A stretch of DNA of 64,000 bases. It comes from Paraphysomonas bandaiensis. Its lineage: Eukaryota; Chrysophyceae. The position numbers were made by a program, and so were the translations under genes. The stretch lies in the NCBI GenBank assembly GCA_965644295.1, contig CBFFRP010000032.1, positions 59,208-123,207 on the forward strand, read 5' to 3'. Numbering within the stretch: the first letter of the stretch is position 1; every line of letters starts with the position of its first letter. Shown one piece after another: positions 1 through 12,281 of the stretch. The notes below the pieces were generated by a model that did no database searches, was not told the origin of the DNA, and was given only the letters and a program-made list of their open reading frames with translations.

Positions 1-228
1 TTGGTGCTTTTCTCTCGAGCAGTGGTTGCCCAACAAGATGTACTGAGGGATAAAGTCTTAAAGCCAAGTGATAAATTTAAGGAAAATATCAACCAAAAAC
101 GAGGCGTGAATAATGGGCACGTGAAGCTTGTTGAAGTTGTTTCAAAGAAGCCTAAGTGCTCCTCCTCTCATGTATGTAATATAGCAAGGCGTTCAAGACC
201 ATATCCAATGACTGCGTCACCTATGTAG
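1..228 (+). other. Open frame at left edge, possible 3' end of a gene
   Basis: The frame is open from base 1 to a TAG at 226-228 and has no ATG near its beginning. The translation is Lys/Arg/Ser-rich, about 75 residues, and matches no family I recognise. It could be the last exon of a gene to the left, or chance. A gene reading is weakly favoured only because the frame is open at the edge. Confidence 0.15.
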
Positions 229-1871
229 TTACTTTCTAGCTTATGTTTATCTTCATATATGAAGTACTTGAAGTGTATGTGACTATTGAATCTTGCTTGT
301 CTACTGTTGCAAGTATTTCACATATTCTTCTGTAAATCTTATTGTAACATAACGGTATCATATGTGCACATATTATACTATATAAATGACGAATTTATTG
401 TATTGCAAATGTGCTGACTGGATTTAATGTATTAGCGTTTTCTTTACTAATAATATTTTCTTTCCTACTTGAAGTACTTCCAGTGTCTGGACTACATTTT
501 CCTGCGTTGGGAGAGTGCTGATTTTTGTCTTTTATACACGCTACCAGAATATAGCCCTGTAGTTTACTTCTGCGTTACGTGCGTACAGAAATGAGTTACG
601 TGCGTACAACTCAACATGCAGTAGCTAAGAATAGTACAGGGTATCAATATTCAATGTACAATATAACTAGCGACTACCGGATCTATAATTATAGATGTCA
701 AGTTGAGTGTGCATGAGCTTGTGATACCATCATATAAGTATCAGGTGTCTCCTGACCGCTCCAACTACCGGCTAGAAGGTGACTCTCAAGCGTAGAACTT
801 GGAGGTAGTTACCAGGTACTCTTCATCTGCTATATGCAGTGTGATATGTTAGTTAAATATTTTATATGGAATGTGATCCAGTTGATATCATTAGAAAGCT
901 CGCGTAAATGTTTAGCAATAATACATGGATTAGAACTCTTGGGCATGTGTTTGGTGCATTTGAGAGCTCACCTTGTACATTTTATTTAGTTTTTCTTAGC
1001 GTAAGCTATTTATGTGCTCAAATTAACCGCAGCTTTGGCGATTTTTTAGAACAACAAATTGTTTATATCTTCAAGCACACCTATAACCTTCAATGATATC
1101 ATCAGTGTGTCAAAAAATATAAATGATTACTGTGCTAAATTGATATCTTTAGCGCTATGAAAAGTGGTTTTATTCCGATAATTAATTTCATAACATTTTT
1201 ATACAATTTAAAATTCTAATATGTTTATCATAGTTTCCCTACAAGAGTATCTTATCGAGATATGTACTAACTGCTGCCCATATCGTATCATGTGGAATGT
1301 GGAAGATATTTATTATTCCAGTCTACTACATCCGCTACTGCTGCAGTCATTGATTTTTAATTCCACCGAAAATAGCCTCTTTCTCTTCTTCCTCGTTCAT
1401 TGAGTATTCTATGCTCTTACGTCTACACCTATACAAACTATCGAACAGTTTAGCTCCTAATAGGACTGTATATCAATTAACTGATATTGAAAAGGTTCTG
1501 CTGATTAGAGCGCTTTTATTCGGACGATGTGTTAGCATGAAACGCTAACTGAAGTTAGCAACCAAATGGAGCTAGTATTTGAACCCGTCCATTTCATATA
1601 CTACATTGTACATATATCATATTCACATATAACATATATGACGATATATCTTAAGTCATAAGTAATGATTCTTATTTTCATAGAAACTGGTTTAGAATGT
1701 CACTTAAATGAAATTGAAAGGTAAGTAGTAGTAACATGAATATGTCGTTGACATATATCACACTAAAAGTACATGGATAGAGCCTGATATTTTAAATTAC
1801 TTATCAACACCCATGGCGCGAACTATATTGTCACATCTGGCATTTCATGTTATTCCTTACAAACAGTCAAT
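229..1871. other. Intergenic, AT-rich, no gene seen
   Basis: This stretch lies between the left edge and the 3' end of CCDC93. Only short AT-rich open frames without splice-linked partners are present. A 12-base sequence containing TTACGTGCGTAC occurs twice near 573-610. No RNA gene was recognised. Confidence 0.5.
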
Positions 1872-4162
1872 TTATTGGTGGCTCATTTGCTCTAGCTTCT
1901 CTGCAAGCCATTCGTTCTTAGTGCACTCTTCCTGGAAGTCCTTCACAGTTTTAAAATATTTCCGCTGTTCATCCACAAGCTGCATACACAGTGTCAATTA
2001 CAGATACAGTTGAACTTCTCACAGAAGCAATATTTATTCTCGTATAACTTACGTTCTGGTGGGTCGCCTTCAGCTCCTCCACTCGCTGTTCTTGTCGCTC
2101 TGCAGTGACGCATTGTCTCATCAATGAATCCTCCACCCCCTTCAATATATTCTTAAATTGTTCTAGGTATTCTGCAGAAGACTGTGGGTTTTGCATCGCC
2201 TCATCAAAGCTTCCACCAATAGAGTTTAGTAACTTGACCTGGTCAATAGTTATCAGAAAACAGTTTAACATTGTGATGTCTCAAGCACAACCTCTTTCTG
2301 CAAGAAAGAGAGCGTAGTGTCGAGTGTGTTATACAGTGAATAATACTTCTTAGTCTCGTCGAGTTTCCATGCGACCTGAAATCATGAACCACCATACTAT
2401 CAAAAAGTCCCAGAAAAAAAGAATGAATACCTGTTGGTAAAGCTCCACGAATCGGCGCTCGTATTGAATAAGTTCCGTGCGAGTGGGAACGTCATCAATA
2501 ATGCGAATATTCCTGGCGAGGTCAAGATTTGTCTGTGCAAGTAATCCTCGTAGTCTGTTGTATTTCGCCATCACCTTTCCGTGCATGTCTTCAATGTCTC
2601 GAAGCTTCTTGTCCTCATCAGAATCCTTTTCTTCTCCGCCTTCGACTGCGGCAATCATACCCTGTAGCTCCTGCATTTGAGCCTTGCACGACTCCTTAAA
2701 TGATGCTTCTTGTGCCCGCAGAGTTTCGTTAAGCGATACAAGATTCTTCAGAGTTGCCAGTTCATCCTGCTCATTCGCGGCACGTTCAAGCTGTGCAAGC
2801 TTCTCAATTTGCTGTTGAAGACGGAGGTTGTATTCAGCCGCCTCATTGCGCTCCTGCTCCAACACACGCATGCTCTCAAGAAGTGCCTGCGTAGCCCCCT
2901 TCAATTCAGCAACCTTGACTGCTGCCTGCTCCTGTTGCTTCACAAAGTTCTGCTGCTGCCTTTTGAGTGCGGCGGATTGACCAAGCTTTCCACCCGCTAA
3001 AGATTCGTCGATAGCCTTGCGAGCCTCTTCTACCTCTGCTTTGTAGGCCGCGACAGCAGACCCTATTTCACTGGACCCAAGACCAACGATCTGACCAACT
3101 GATGACCCAGATATGCCACTTCCTCCATCAGCAGAGTCGATTTGACTCATGTGCTGAAGCATCTCTGCCTGCATTTGACGGGCCTCAGCGGCGAACTGCT
3201 CCTCCTCTTTCTGTGCCTCTGTATACATGCATGAGAATACCTTACTTATCGACAGCAAAAAGCAAAAAAATCACGACAACAAAAGTCATACAATTGTCAC
3301 CTGCATGCGCCTGTGCAAGCTTCTTCTCAAAACCCGTCAGTTGGGTGCGGTTGGAGGATGCGCTTAGCTTACTCAATCCTGAGAGGGTCACGTCCGGGCT
3401 ACCACTATCCATGATATGAATCACTTTTTTTCCAGTTTCCAACATTGCGTTTTGGACAACTGATACATTTCCCTTGCTTTCTCCTTCCCCTAGTGCTTCG
3501 GTTGAAATAGCTGTTTTACTGCCCCGCCGGGTACGGGTCTGTCCATCTTCTTCCGTCTCACCAACACCAGATGCGAAAGACTCGCCATACTCAAGAAGGC
3601 ACGACCTTACCATAGTCTCCTCAGATCCGCCCATTACCTGCCGTCGCTTGAAAATTCTATTGGCTTTGTTCCGGCCTAAAATTTTAGCCAAATCTGGTGT
3701 CACTGTCCTGGGCTCAGATTCATGAGGAAACTGAAAATGTTTCGAGAATTGCAGAGTCGAAAAGGCACGTAGTTGTGCCTCTCTCTCCTCTCGACGCTCA
3801 AAAAACTTTTTCACAAGCCACACCATGACAGGATATATGGCTGGAAAGTCAGATCCGCCAACACCTCCCTGAATTTGGTGCGGTTGCAGGTCGCAAGGAC
3901 AATTCATTTTCCTGAGAGCGGTAACGATAGCCTCCGACAGAGCGATCCTCTGACCGATAGTGGAGTTCTCTTGGAATAAAATATCCACATCCACATCCTC
4001 TCCTGAGGATATAATGCACCAGCACAGGCCCCCCACCACCTTATCAAACTCACTCAGAGTGTTTATTCGAGCTCTGAAGTATCCCGCAGAGAGAAGGATC
4101 TCGATGATCTCATCATATTTCTGGCGTTGATATACCTTCTCTGTCTCAGATGTCTGATCCAT
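1872..4162 (-). CDS. CCDC93: CCDC93 orthologue, Commander/CCC complex coiled-coil subunit
   Basis: Five exons on the minus strand: 4162-3301, 3218-2431, 2375-2292, 2238-2053 and 1979-1872. All junctions are GT-AG and keep phase, giving about 675 residues (animal CCDC93 is about 630). The N-terminal 140 residues form the conserved globular NN-CH-like part, containing FPAIYPVMVWLVKKFFERRE. A Ser/Thr/Gly-rich linker follows, then long heptad coiled coils. The small exons carry the most diagnostic segments: YYSLYNTLD, LLNSIGGSF and RKYFKTVKDF match the C-terminal pattern of CCDC93 closely. In other eukaryotes CCDC93 forms the CCC complex with CCDC22 and COMMD proteins and works with Retriever in endosome-to-surface recycling. 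The ATG at 4162 is chosen because the conserved domain starts directly after it. Identification is by remembered family pattern; exon borders are inferred. Confidence 0.88.
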
Positions 4163-5574
4163 CTATGTGCTGGGTGTATAGGGATATAGTATATGATGTG
4201 CGGGAGATATATGATACAGAGGGCCGGGCCTGTAAGCTCATCACAGCACAGGGTTGCTCTCTTGTGTCTATGTGCAGGAGTACTGCTGTATATGTCATAC
4301 ACTGCTGCCTGCTGCTGCAGAGAGAATACAGTACGTAGAACACTATATGATACGCATCTCCTGTAGGATACTGGCGTTACTCGGTACACACGTACATATG
4401 TACATATGTACCGTCTGGATGTACGCTGGGCTCCTCACCTTCAAGCCCATTGCTAGAACACACCACTCCACTGTCAGTAAACCCATGCTGACATTAAGAT
4501 ACCTAACATCTCAACGAGAGTGATCAGTGAATGGGATATAAGAGTCGGCTTATGCTCTGTGTTGTGTTGCATAAGTGGTTTAAATGATGTGTTCTTGTCA
4601 ATCAGATGATCGGATCAGTCTATATGCATCCCGGTGGTATCCTACCGATCACGTGGATGCTAGTAGAGGAGAGATGATCCAGGCAGATTTGCCACACGAG
4701 ACGAGCTAAATGAATAACGTATCAGCCCGTGATCTGTATTAAATTGGATAAACACCACCAACAGGGTCATGAACATGAAATGTGAAATCGTTGAAATATA
4801 TGAAAGATATCGATCCCTGTGGAGGAAAACACTGTCTTTCTTGATCGCATCAACGTTGGAAGGGCGCTGTAGATAAGAAGTGCCGAATACCAATGACGTT
4901 ATTTGAATGAAACCCATCATCAATTCAATGTGATAATAGTTATAGCATCTAATATACCATCACGACGAACAAAGGTTTCATTTTGCAGTGGATCTATTAC
5001 GTCACGTCCACATTCCTCTCAAATTGTCAAGATTAAGTAATATTGATTCTGTTTTTTCAAAATCTTATATTACTGAATATCAGGGTTAGAAATAAGATAT
5101 TGATATTGTACTATATATTTTTTAGTTATTGTATGAATTTCCCATAGCAAATCAAGAGTACAAAATGTGTACAGGAACAACATATATCATGTATAGCAAT
5201 ACTTTTTCTAGCCGGTCCAACAATAATGTAGCAATACGTTAATCAACATCTAAATATATGCGTGTTTTCATATTTAGTTCGAATTACTTAGCTAGATCAC
5301 ATGATTACCAAACTCACAACACTTTCAAATAAAGTAATCGGCTGTGTCTTCAACTAATAACGTACTCGAATTATGTAGGTGCGACGCATGGAAAGTATGT
5401 ACCTGTGGCACAGAGTACAACAATCTAGAAAGGAGTTAATCCGTTAATCCAGAATCCAGACAGTAGTAAAATAATAATGAGGAGTTTTTGTTGAAATATT
5501 ATTTATTTCACAGCATACGAGGAGTAAAACGCAACACAAGAAACATAAACTATTCAAATAGAAATAAGTTGAGC
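4163..5574. other. Intergenic: upstream region of CCDC93 and 3' flank of RasGEF
   Basis: The part next to the CCDC93 start (4163-4430) holds many small palindromes. Examples are TACTGCTGTA at 4281 (ACAGCAGTA read toward the gene) and tandem GTACATAT near 4393-4407. It is a likely promoter, because the same motif recurs upstream of other genes here. The rest (4430-5574) is AT-rich with no supported gene. Confidence 0.4.
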
Positions 5575-7938
5575 CTAAATAAGTAGCATACGTGCATCAG
5601 ACACCTTTCCACCCTTAGGAGAGTTTCGGGTCTCTTCTCGAGCGGAAGTCACAGAATCATCACCGTGCTGTTTCTTCTTCCCAAACACAAAACTGAATCT
5701 ACTTTTTCTCTTTTCGGGAGGAATAACTGGGGGGGTCGGATCTACAGCCTTCGCTGTTTCCATGACAGAGGTAGCAGATGCCCTCTTACTATCTTTGCTG
5801 TCTGTTTCTGTAGGTGAAGAAAAAGGAGGAGAAAAAGATAAACGGCGGCTTTGTGATTGCCGCGTGGGAGCCGTGTAGCTACTACTAGATTGTAATTTTG
5901 GAGCGGGAGAATCAGATAGTAGCGTCGGAACGCTACTTGATTTATGTAGAATAGGAGGTCGCGCCGGTGCGGGTTGCATGGTTACCCCATCTCTTCCTTC
6001 AAGCTGCAGAGATAGATTATACATATTCCGCGACCATTCCGCAGACTTAGCAGAAGACAGATGTTGGCCTTGGCGAAACTCTCTGCTCAGTACAGTTTGC
6101 ACGAGGCGCAACGGATGAAACGAATATTGCATACGTTGTATACGACCGATTTGTAGTAAACACCTCGAGAACAGCCTTTTTTTATCCATGTTCAACAAAT
6201 GTGGAGCATCCGATAGATACGTAGGATTTCCCTCTACAGGGTATTGGAAAAAATTATGATGTCTAATTATATATGAGAAGAGTTAACCTTCAATGCTACA
6301 AAGCTCTGCAAGATGGGCACCCAGATGTGGTACGATTCCTCCTGTCGCACGTTCACTGTCGTCTACACCGGGATTAGACATATGTCGAAATGCATTTCTT
6401 GCTGTCGCTACCCCAACTCCTGCTGAATTGCTCAACCCCTCTGAAACGAAACAGTAAGAAATCGGCAAAGTAAATAGATTAATTTTTTCTCGGGTATCTA
6501 ATTCTAGTGCAATGAATACCTTTCCACTCTTCTTCGTCCATTGCCAAAAATGCCGATCGAATGGTAAGTACTTCCCTATATTGCTGATAGTTCTTCGACG
6601 CAGCCATCAGGTTCTGAACAGAAGTCACAGTAAAGAATAGCATAAATATAACCCGCCCTGAATATGGCATACCTGTAATTTGCTTAAGTCCCTGTGCGAA
6701 GCATCATGAACAAGTTTAATGGTTTGTTTCAGTCGGGAAATACATCCTTGCTGCAGTGCTGTCAGGATGGCCATTACTCCATTAAAGTTATTAAGACTTT
6801 CTAAGTGTACAGCGATCTCTATGAAGGTCATATAAAGCTCCGCACGATGTTGTGGAGACGGCTGGTTCAAGATCGATTCAGTTACCCAGCATGACTCGGC
6901 ATTGAAACGATCGATGAATCGACGCACCTCCAGGGCTTCCCCATGGTGCCGCGGTTCAGTCCATCCACATCGATATAGAGAGTGTAATGGAATTGCCACA
7001 AAAAGGGTGTGATCCATAAGTGTCCATTGTCGTGCTAGTTCAAGAGTATCGAAAGACAAGATATCAGTTAGCGCTGGATCCGACAGTAGGTCGACACCCA
7101 AGGGTATTCGTGGCTCTGGTATATCATTATCCTCGTCACTAATGTTATCCAGCTGTGGAACTGGTGGTGGTGGTGGTTCTTCTCCGTCATCCTCATCGTC
7201 CTCATCTAGAAGGTCTTGGGTAACACCAAAAACTGCGATAGTAGGAAGTTTATCCTTCTCCCGCTCCATACTAGCCTTGCGCCTCTTCTCTTGTTTCTCA
7301 CGTTGTCGTTCTGCTAGTTGCTTCTGTTTCTTCTCCTCACTATTATCCCATGTACCCTCCACATACAACGCTTTCACTGTATTATTATTTGTTTGTGTTG
7401 GTTGGACATAGTTACATGACGATTTGGCAAGGCAAAAAACATCGTGTATTGTATCATATATCTCACAATGACTGGAACGCATGGAGGCAAGAAGTTTTTC
7501 ATCCTCGGATATAAAAATAATGAATTCTTCGAAATGGGTCTTCATATCTACGACATCACTTTTGAATAGGAAAGGGTGAAAGTATTTCAGCCATATTCTT
7601 AAGAACTCTAGGGCTCCTTTGGCAATATCTTGCTCGGAATCATCTGGAGATGAAGCAACGGTTCGAAGTATAAGAATAAAAACACGGCGAAATAAACTCT
7701 CCACAGAACAGAAAGATAACATCATTACAAATATACACTCTGATAAGTCGCTCCAGTTGTCAACTCCTCCTGGAACACTGGCTTTTAAAGTATCCGACTT
7801 GCTGAACAGAATGAATTGCGCCCGCAGGAGGTTGTTGAGGGTGGTGCCCACAATAATTTTATCGTGACTAGCAATCTGAACATTGCGCCAGTCTTCTAGT
7901 CTGATATCCAGCATACCATGCTCGTCAACAGCGTTCAT
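5575..7938 (-). CDS. Ras guanine nucleotide exchange factor (RasGEF_N plus CDC25 domain)
   Basis: Four exons: 7938-6673, 6613-6520, 6440-6288 and 6233-5575, with phase-consistent GT-AG introns of 54-79 bp, giving about 723 residues. Residues about 15-130 look like a RasGEF_N (REM) helical domain. Residues 195-275 are a Lys/Glu-rich segment, an acidic run and a short poly-Pro. The catalytic CDC25 domain runs from about 290 to 580; it includes FDTLELARQWTLMDHTLF, the block with FIEIAVHLESLNNFNGVMAIL, PHLGAHLAEL and EEGNPTYLSDAPHL. These are the classic RasGEF motifs, the last two recovered only by joining exons 3 and 4. The tail is Ser/Pro-rich and ends in a basic patch (RKSRFSFVFGKKK). Such proteins load GTP onto Ras/Rap GTPases at membranes; the substrate here is unknown. 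It is transcribed divergently from TRAPPC2. Confidence 0.88.
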
Positions 7939-8521
7939 TATACCTCTCTATCTGTCGACTATACGTCTATCTGTGTGTATATATATCTGTTACCTCTCCA
8001 TCTGATAGAATGAGAATAGATGTGGGCGTTGGAGTTAACAACAAGACACCGTGTTCTTCTATGATCCGGACCCCAGTTATCTGCCAGAACAGACACGTAT
8101 ATCTCTTACTATGGCAGGTCTATGTGTTTATTGAGGGGTGTGGAGTCTGATTGCTTGGTGTTGTTAACGAATCTCTGTACATCATCTATACATATACATA
8201 CACGGTATACGTCCTACCAGAGTACACCGTACACACTGTTCGTGTATTTCGCCTAAAAAAAATAAGATTATATGGAGAGTTGTACGTATACCAGGTATAT
8301 GACATACATATCCAGTATACCGGTATACCACGGTATACACTGTATGTTGCGATGTATGTTGTCTATGCTCTCACGCTTCTCTATATGTCTATGTATATAT
8401 ATATATATGCCCATCCATAGCAATATCGATATTCGTCCATTGTACAGTCCACGTTTCGCTACTGATCCTCTAGCTACTCTTCACCTGTTGCGCTGACCGT
8501 CTGTATATCAGCGCCGTCCAG
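7939..8521. promoter_or_regulatory. Shared divergent upstream region, RasGEF (-) / TRAPPC2 (+)
   Basis: 583 bp separate two start codons pointing away from each other. GTATAC palindromes occur at 8205, 8286, 8315, 8323 and 8333, four of them within 55 bp. A TA run follows near 8395-8408. The same hexamer occurs in four other divergent gaps in this window. A bidirectional promoter is inferred from position and motif recurrence. Confidence 0.45.
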
Positions 8522-9036
8522 ATGGTCGTGTTCATGATAGGTATTCATGTGGTGATAGATGCATGTATATATGTATGTATGTGGCTCATGAGATCATTCA
8601 GTTGGAAAGAGCGAGCCATTATATGAAGCTGAGCTAGGCTCCACAGGAAAAGATGAACTGGCGTATTTACACCAGTTCATACTTCACTCCAGTTTGGACA
8701 TGGTTGACAATGCCATGTGGAATAACAGTGCAACGTAAGTACCAATGACACCTAATCGCTACGCACCTTATTTTCGATCATACATTCAGATTTTTGCGTG
8801 TAGTTGATAGATTCAACAATTTAGCAGTATCGGCATACTGTACCCCTGGAGGGGTATATCTCCTTCTCCTTCACGAAGGAAGAAGTGAAGATGCAGTACG
8901 AGGTTTCATGACAGAAGTCCATGAGCTGTATGTTAAGCACATGCTAAACCCATTCGCTGTGTTCGATTCACCAATTTGCTCTCCTCAGTTTGATTCACAT
9001 GTACGAATGGCATCGAGGAGATTCCTGTCATTGTAG
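8522..9036 (+). CDS. TRAPPC2: TRAPP complex subunit 2 (sedlin)
   Basis: Three exons: 8522-8540, 8602-8734 and 8790-9036, with introns of 61 and 55 bp, giving 132 residues (family about 140). Joined, exons 1 and 2 begin MVVFMIVGKSEPLYEAE, matching the sedlin longin-fold start (FVIVG..NP.FE.E). The middle has HQFILHSSLDMVD, and the C-terminal part has VDRFNNLAVSAYCTPGG, LLLHEGRSEDAV, ELYVKHMLNPF and a final FDSHVR segment, all landmarks of TRAPPC2. The start at 8522 is favoured because no in-frame ATG lies closely upstream and the first beta strand begins there. TRAPPC2 is a core subunit of TRAPP, the tethering and Rab-exchange complex of ER-Golgi traffic. The gene is convergent with ATAD3 and divergent from RasGEF. 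Confidence 0.92.
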
Positions 9037-10202
9037 AATTAATTAATTTGTCGTGCGGGGTTTTATCAGCGCAACCTGCGGTGCCGCAGTAATGTGGATA
9101 GTCCCTTTAGCATTGATACTAGAGTGTGTTGTATAATACGGGGATCGTATGTGATTGTCATGATAATAATACTATTTAGTAAAAGAACTTCTTAATATCT
9201 CTTAGCCCGGTATTTCTTTCATGTTATTAGGATTCATCTTTATATAAGATAGTATATTTGAAATATAATGGTCAATGAAATATATCATGAACTGAATTAA
9301 TTATTGTATTTGTCGAAGATATTTGATCGTCAACATAACAATCGTCGTTTTCAGTTACACTTCTAACTATTCCGTAGAGGTGATAGTTATGTCTGCATTA
9401 TTATTCACTTTTCTACATTACTGTGTTCATCACTTTGTTGAGATCTGAAGATTCTATATACTTGCAATTGAGTGCAGTATTATGTGAGATGCAAGGATCG
9501 AAAGATATATATGTAATTAGTACATTATATTGTGTAGTATGAAACTGAAGTAGAAGTGGGTGACTATACAGGATACGATCACTGAGTGTGTGGTTTGTAG
9601 ACTATAGTAGTAAATGAATGGTGTTGAACACATCGAACACAACTTAGGTTCTTTATCATGTAATGTTTATAATTTCATCTTATCAGTTGAGAGTAGTAAA
9701 CCTTAGCAAATAATGTCAACTTCTGTTACACTTTACATTCTAAAAATTACAACATTCTTCTTACTATTACTAAGCTTAAATCTGCATTCATGTTACGACA
9801 GGCCACGATGACTACCTTAAACGATTTTGCGAAAAAACACTCACTGCAGAAAGTAATATAAGATCCTCATTCGTGCAGTAAATATTTTTTACTCTGAAAT
9901 GGACCCGCGAAAGTTGTATAGAATGTAGCTATTCAGGTTAGGCATCATATACGAACATAGCTTCTTCCAACTCATGAGACATTGAGGAACAAAATTAATA
10001 TTTGGTTATGAATTAAGAATCATTACAACATATATTACTTCAACTACCAACTGCCTATATCTGCCGTTCACCGAAATGAAGCCTATTGATGCAGCTAAAA
10101 TCTAACTATTTTTCTATTTCTGCACTTCGTTGGTCGGCAGTTGCTGCAAAAAACTACAGTAAAATATTAGGATGATAGATGAATAAGCGGGGACGATGAG
10201 AT
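9037..10202. other. Intergenic between convergent TRAPPC2 and ATAD3-like gene
   Basis: AT-rich sequence with no coding frame that could be supported by splice sites or family resemblance. It contains the 3' flanks of both neighbours. No repeat shared with other parts of the window was seen. Confidence 0.5.
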
Positions 10203-12281
10203 TCACGAGTGGCAAGAAACCTTCTGTGCGTGCTCATTGATTTTGGCGTCCAGGATAGAGTTGAATAAATCCTTGGATAGATGCTGCTCTGGTGACAGCA
10301 TCATAGCATACTGCAAAGCTATCGCAAGTTTAGCTATTTCTCGTCCAGAGAAACCTTCGGTTCTTTTGGCAACGCTCTTTGTGAAATCGTCGGAGAGACA
10401 CTCCTTGTCTACGGTGTATGTCTTGGTAGAACCGACACCGTTCCAAAGCCTTTTCAGGAAGGATGAACCTGTGGTGGTAACAGATTCCTCCACGACTGTG
10501 CGCATATAAAGCTTAATTAGATCGAATCGCTGCGGCAGTGCTGGAAGTCCAATGATCATGGACACATCCAACCGGTCCAGGATAGCGCTGTCGAGTTCCT
10601 CAGGCCTATTAGTAGCCAAAACCAGCATGAATTGGTTAGAGTGTGTACCTGTCTGATACAGCAGCGCATTGAGAGCATGTCTTATATGGGCATTGTCGGA
10701 AGAGGCTTGTCGCTCTCTGGCACCAAGGAAAGCTTCAGATTCGTCTATGAAGAGCAGTAGACCACGCTGACTACGGGATGCCCAACGAAATAGGGCGTGA
10801 AGCTGGTTGACAGCATCCTCTCCAAGAGGACCGATATCTCCTCCAGACATTACGGCATAGTCCATCCCAGATGATTCCGCCAGTTTCCTCGCAATAAGCG
10901 TCTTTCCAGTTCCGGGTGGACCATATAGAAGAACATGCCTGTATGATGCACCCAAGCGTTTAGTATTGCGGGTTGCAAGGGTAAGCTGTACAACACGTTC
11001 CATATCTTCCTGGCAGAGAACGACATCGCTAAAGCACATAGCCACCTCGTCCTTCTCTTGTGACACACTCTTGCCCGTACCTGACCACAAACCCAGTGCA
11101 CGTAACAGCGACCAAGAATAGGACGTCTCCCGCACGAGCATGGGTCTACCAAATCGCGACTGTATTAGCTGTCGACAAGACACTGCGGCCTCCCGAGCTG
11201 CGTAGTAGAGCATTACGGCGGCAGCTACAAGTCCCAGAAGTAAAAATAGTTCACGAGGGTGAGTCACCAAATCTGTTACAAGCAGACCCGCCTGTGTGTA
11301 GAGAACCTTAGCGTTGTCCATAAATCGCTGGGCATCTAATGCAGATTGCAAGTGCAGCTTCCTAATCGTGATGTCCTCATTCTTACGCTCGAGATCTGCC
11401 TTTGCCTGCATCTCAGCTCGAATTTTTTCCTCCTGGAATCTTGCTCTTTCTTCTTCCAAATCCCTATCAAATTCTATCCTTTGTTGCTGCAACTTCTCCT
11501 CAGTTTCTCTGCGCAAAAGCTCTCTCTGAACCACCAACTCCCTCTCAAACTCAACAGATTCCTGTAGACGTCGCCTCTGGAATTCTTCTTCTCGAGATAT
11601 GCGCAGATTGAGCAACTCAACTTGGTACTTAAACACTGCTCGCTCCTCCTCCACTTCGGCCGCCATGCGCTCCCGTTCGAGCTCTGCTTGTTCCTCTTCA
11701 AGAAGTGCTTCCCGCTCGATGAGCTCTTTTTGCACAAGAGCAAGCCTTTGCTCTTCGATTACTTGCTGGTCGGCCTCTTTCGCAAGCCGCCGCTCTATCT
11801 CCTCAAAAACTAATCGCTGATCACTGCCACTATTACGCAAATCCGCAGCCAATTGTTCCAATGCTTCGTAGCTCAATGCCAGTTCTTGCACAGCAGCAAA
11901 ACTATGCATGAACAAAACATTTTTGTCGACAATGGGAAAATTTTTAATGCTTATACTGTCACCCTTTCTGTCCCTGTTCGGTACTGTATGATGAGGGATC
12001 ACATCCACACTGTCAGGAAAAAAACGCTCTGCGTCATATCCAAGTACCCCCATATGGGTTCTTCCCTGTACGCTGTCATACTTCAGTTCATATACTTTTA
12101 TAGGGACATTTTTAATTTTGATCAATGACTCCGTGCAATTCGCGAGATTGACGTCCGTATATAGCACAGATTCGTGTTGAGAGTGGACTGAAATAATATA
12201 AAACTGAAGTAATGAAAGAATCCATATATTGATAGCCATCATATGAATTCGAGTGGCAGCTGAACCGATGCAAAAGATCAA
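10203..12281 (-). CDS. ATAD3-like AAA+ ATPase with a signal-peptide-like N-terminus
   Basis: One uninterrupted frame of 692 residues. Order: hydrophobic stretch at about 16-34 (NIWILSLLQFYIISVHSQ), which looks like a secretory signal peptide; a 90-residue non-coiled region; a long Glu/Arg-rich coiled coil (about 135-300); a transmembrane segment (about 344-361, LFLLLGLVAAAVMLYYAA); FGRPMLVRETS, a near-signature of ATAD3; then the AAA+ domain. The AAA+ domain has Walker A GPPGTGKT (454-461), Walker B LLLFIDESEAF (508-518), sensor-1 region VLATNRPEE and LDRLD arginine region, and ends with TEGFSGREIAKLA. ATAD3 normally sits in the mitochondrial inner membrane and organises nucleoids and membrane contacts. 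The coiled-coil/TM/AAA order is kept here, but the N-terminus is not ATAD3-like, so location may differ. Met14/Met15 are alternative starts. The gene is divergent from the PWWP gene. Confidence 0.85.
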   Translation of the reverse strand: MIFCIGSAATRIHMMAINIWILSLLQFYIISVHSQHESVLYTDVNLANCTESLIKIKNVPIKVYELKYDSVQGRTHMGVLGYDAERFFPDSVDVIPHHTVPNRDRKGDSISIKNFPIVDKNVLFMHSFAAVQELALSYEALEQLAADLRNSGSDQRLVFEEIERRLAKEADQQVIEEQRLALVQKELIEREALLEEEQAELERERMAAEVEEERAVFKYQVELLNLRISREEEFQRRRLQESVEFERELVVQRELLRRETEEKLQQQRIEFDRDLEEERARFQEEKIRAEMQAKADLERKNEDITIRKLHLQSALDAQRFMDNAKVLYTQAGLLVTDLVTHPRELFLLLGLVAAAVMLYYAAREAAVSCRQLIQSRFGRPMLVRETSYSWSLLRALGLWSGTGKSVSQEKDEVAMCFSDVVLCQEDMERVVQLTLATRNTKRLGASYRHVLLYGPPGTGKTLIARKLAESSGMDYAVMSGGDIGPLGEDAVNQLHALFRWASRSQRGLLLFIDESEAFLGARERQASSDNAHIRHALNALLYQTGTHSNQFMLVLATNRPEELDSAILDRLDVSMIIGLPALPQRFDLIKLYMRTVVEESVTTTGSSFLKRLWNGVGSTKTYTVDKECLSDDFTKSVAKRTEGFSGREIAKLAIALQYAMMLSPEQHLSKDLFNSILDAKINEHAQKVSCHS

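Noticed and set aside
4063-4523. Short frames on both strands upstream of CCDC93
   Set aside because: No family resemblance or splice partners; the region is palindrome-rich and better read as promoter.
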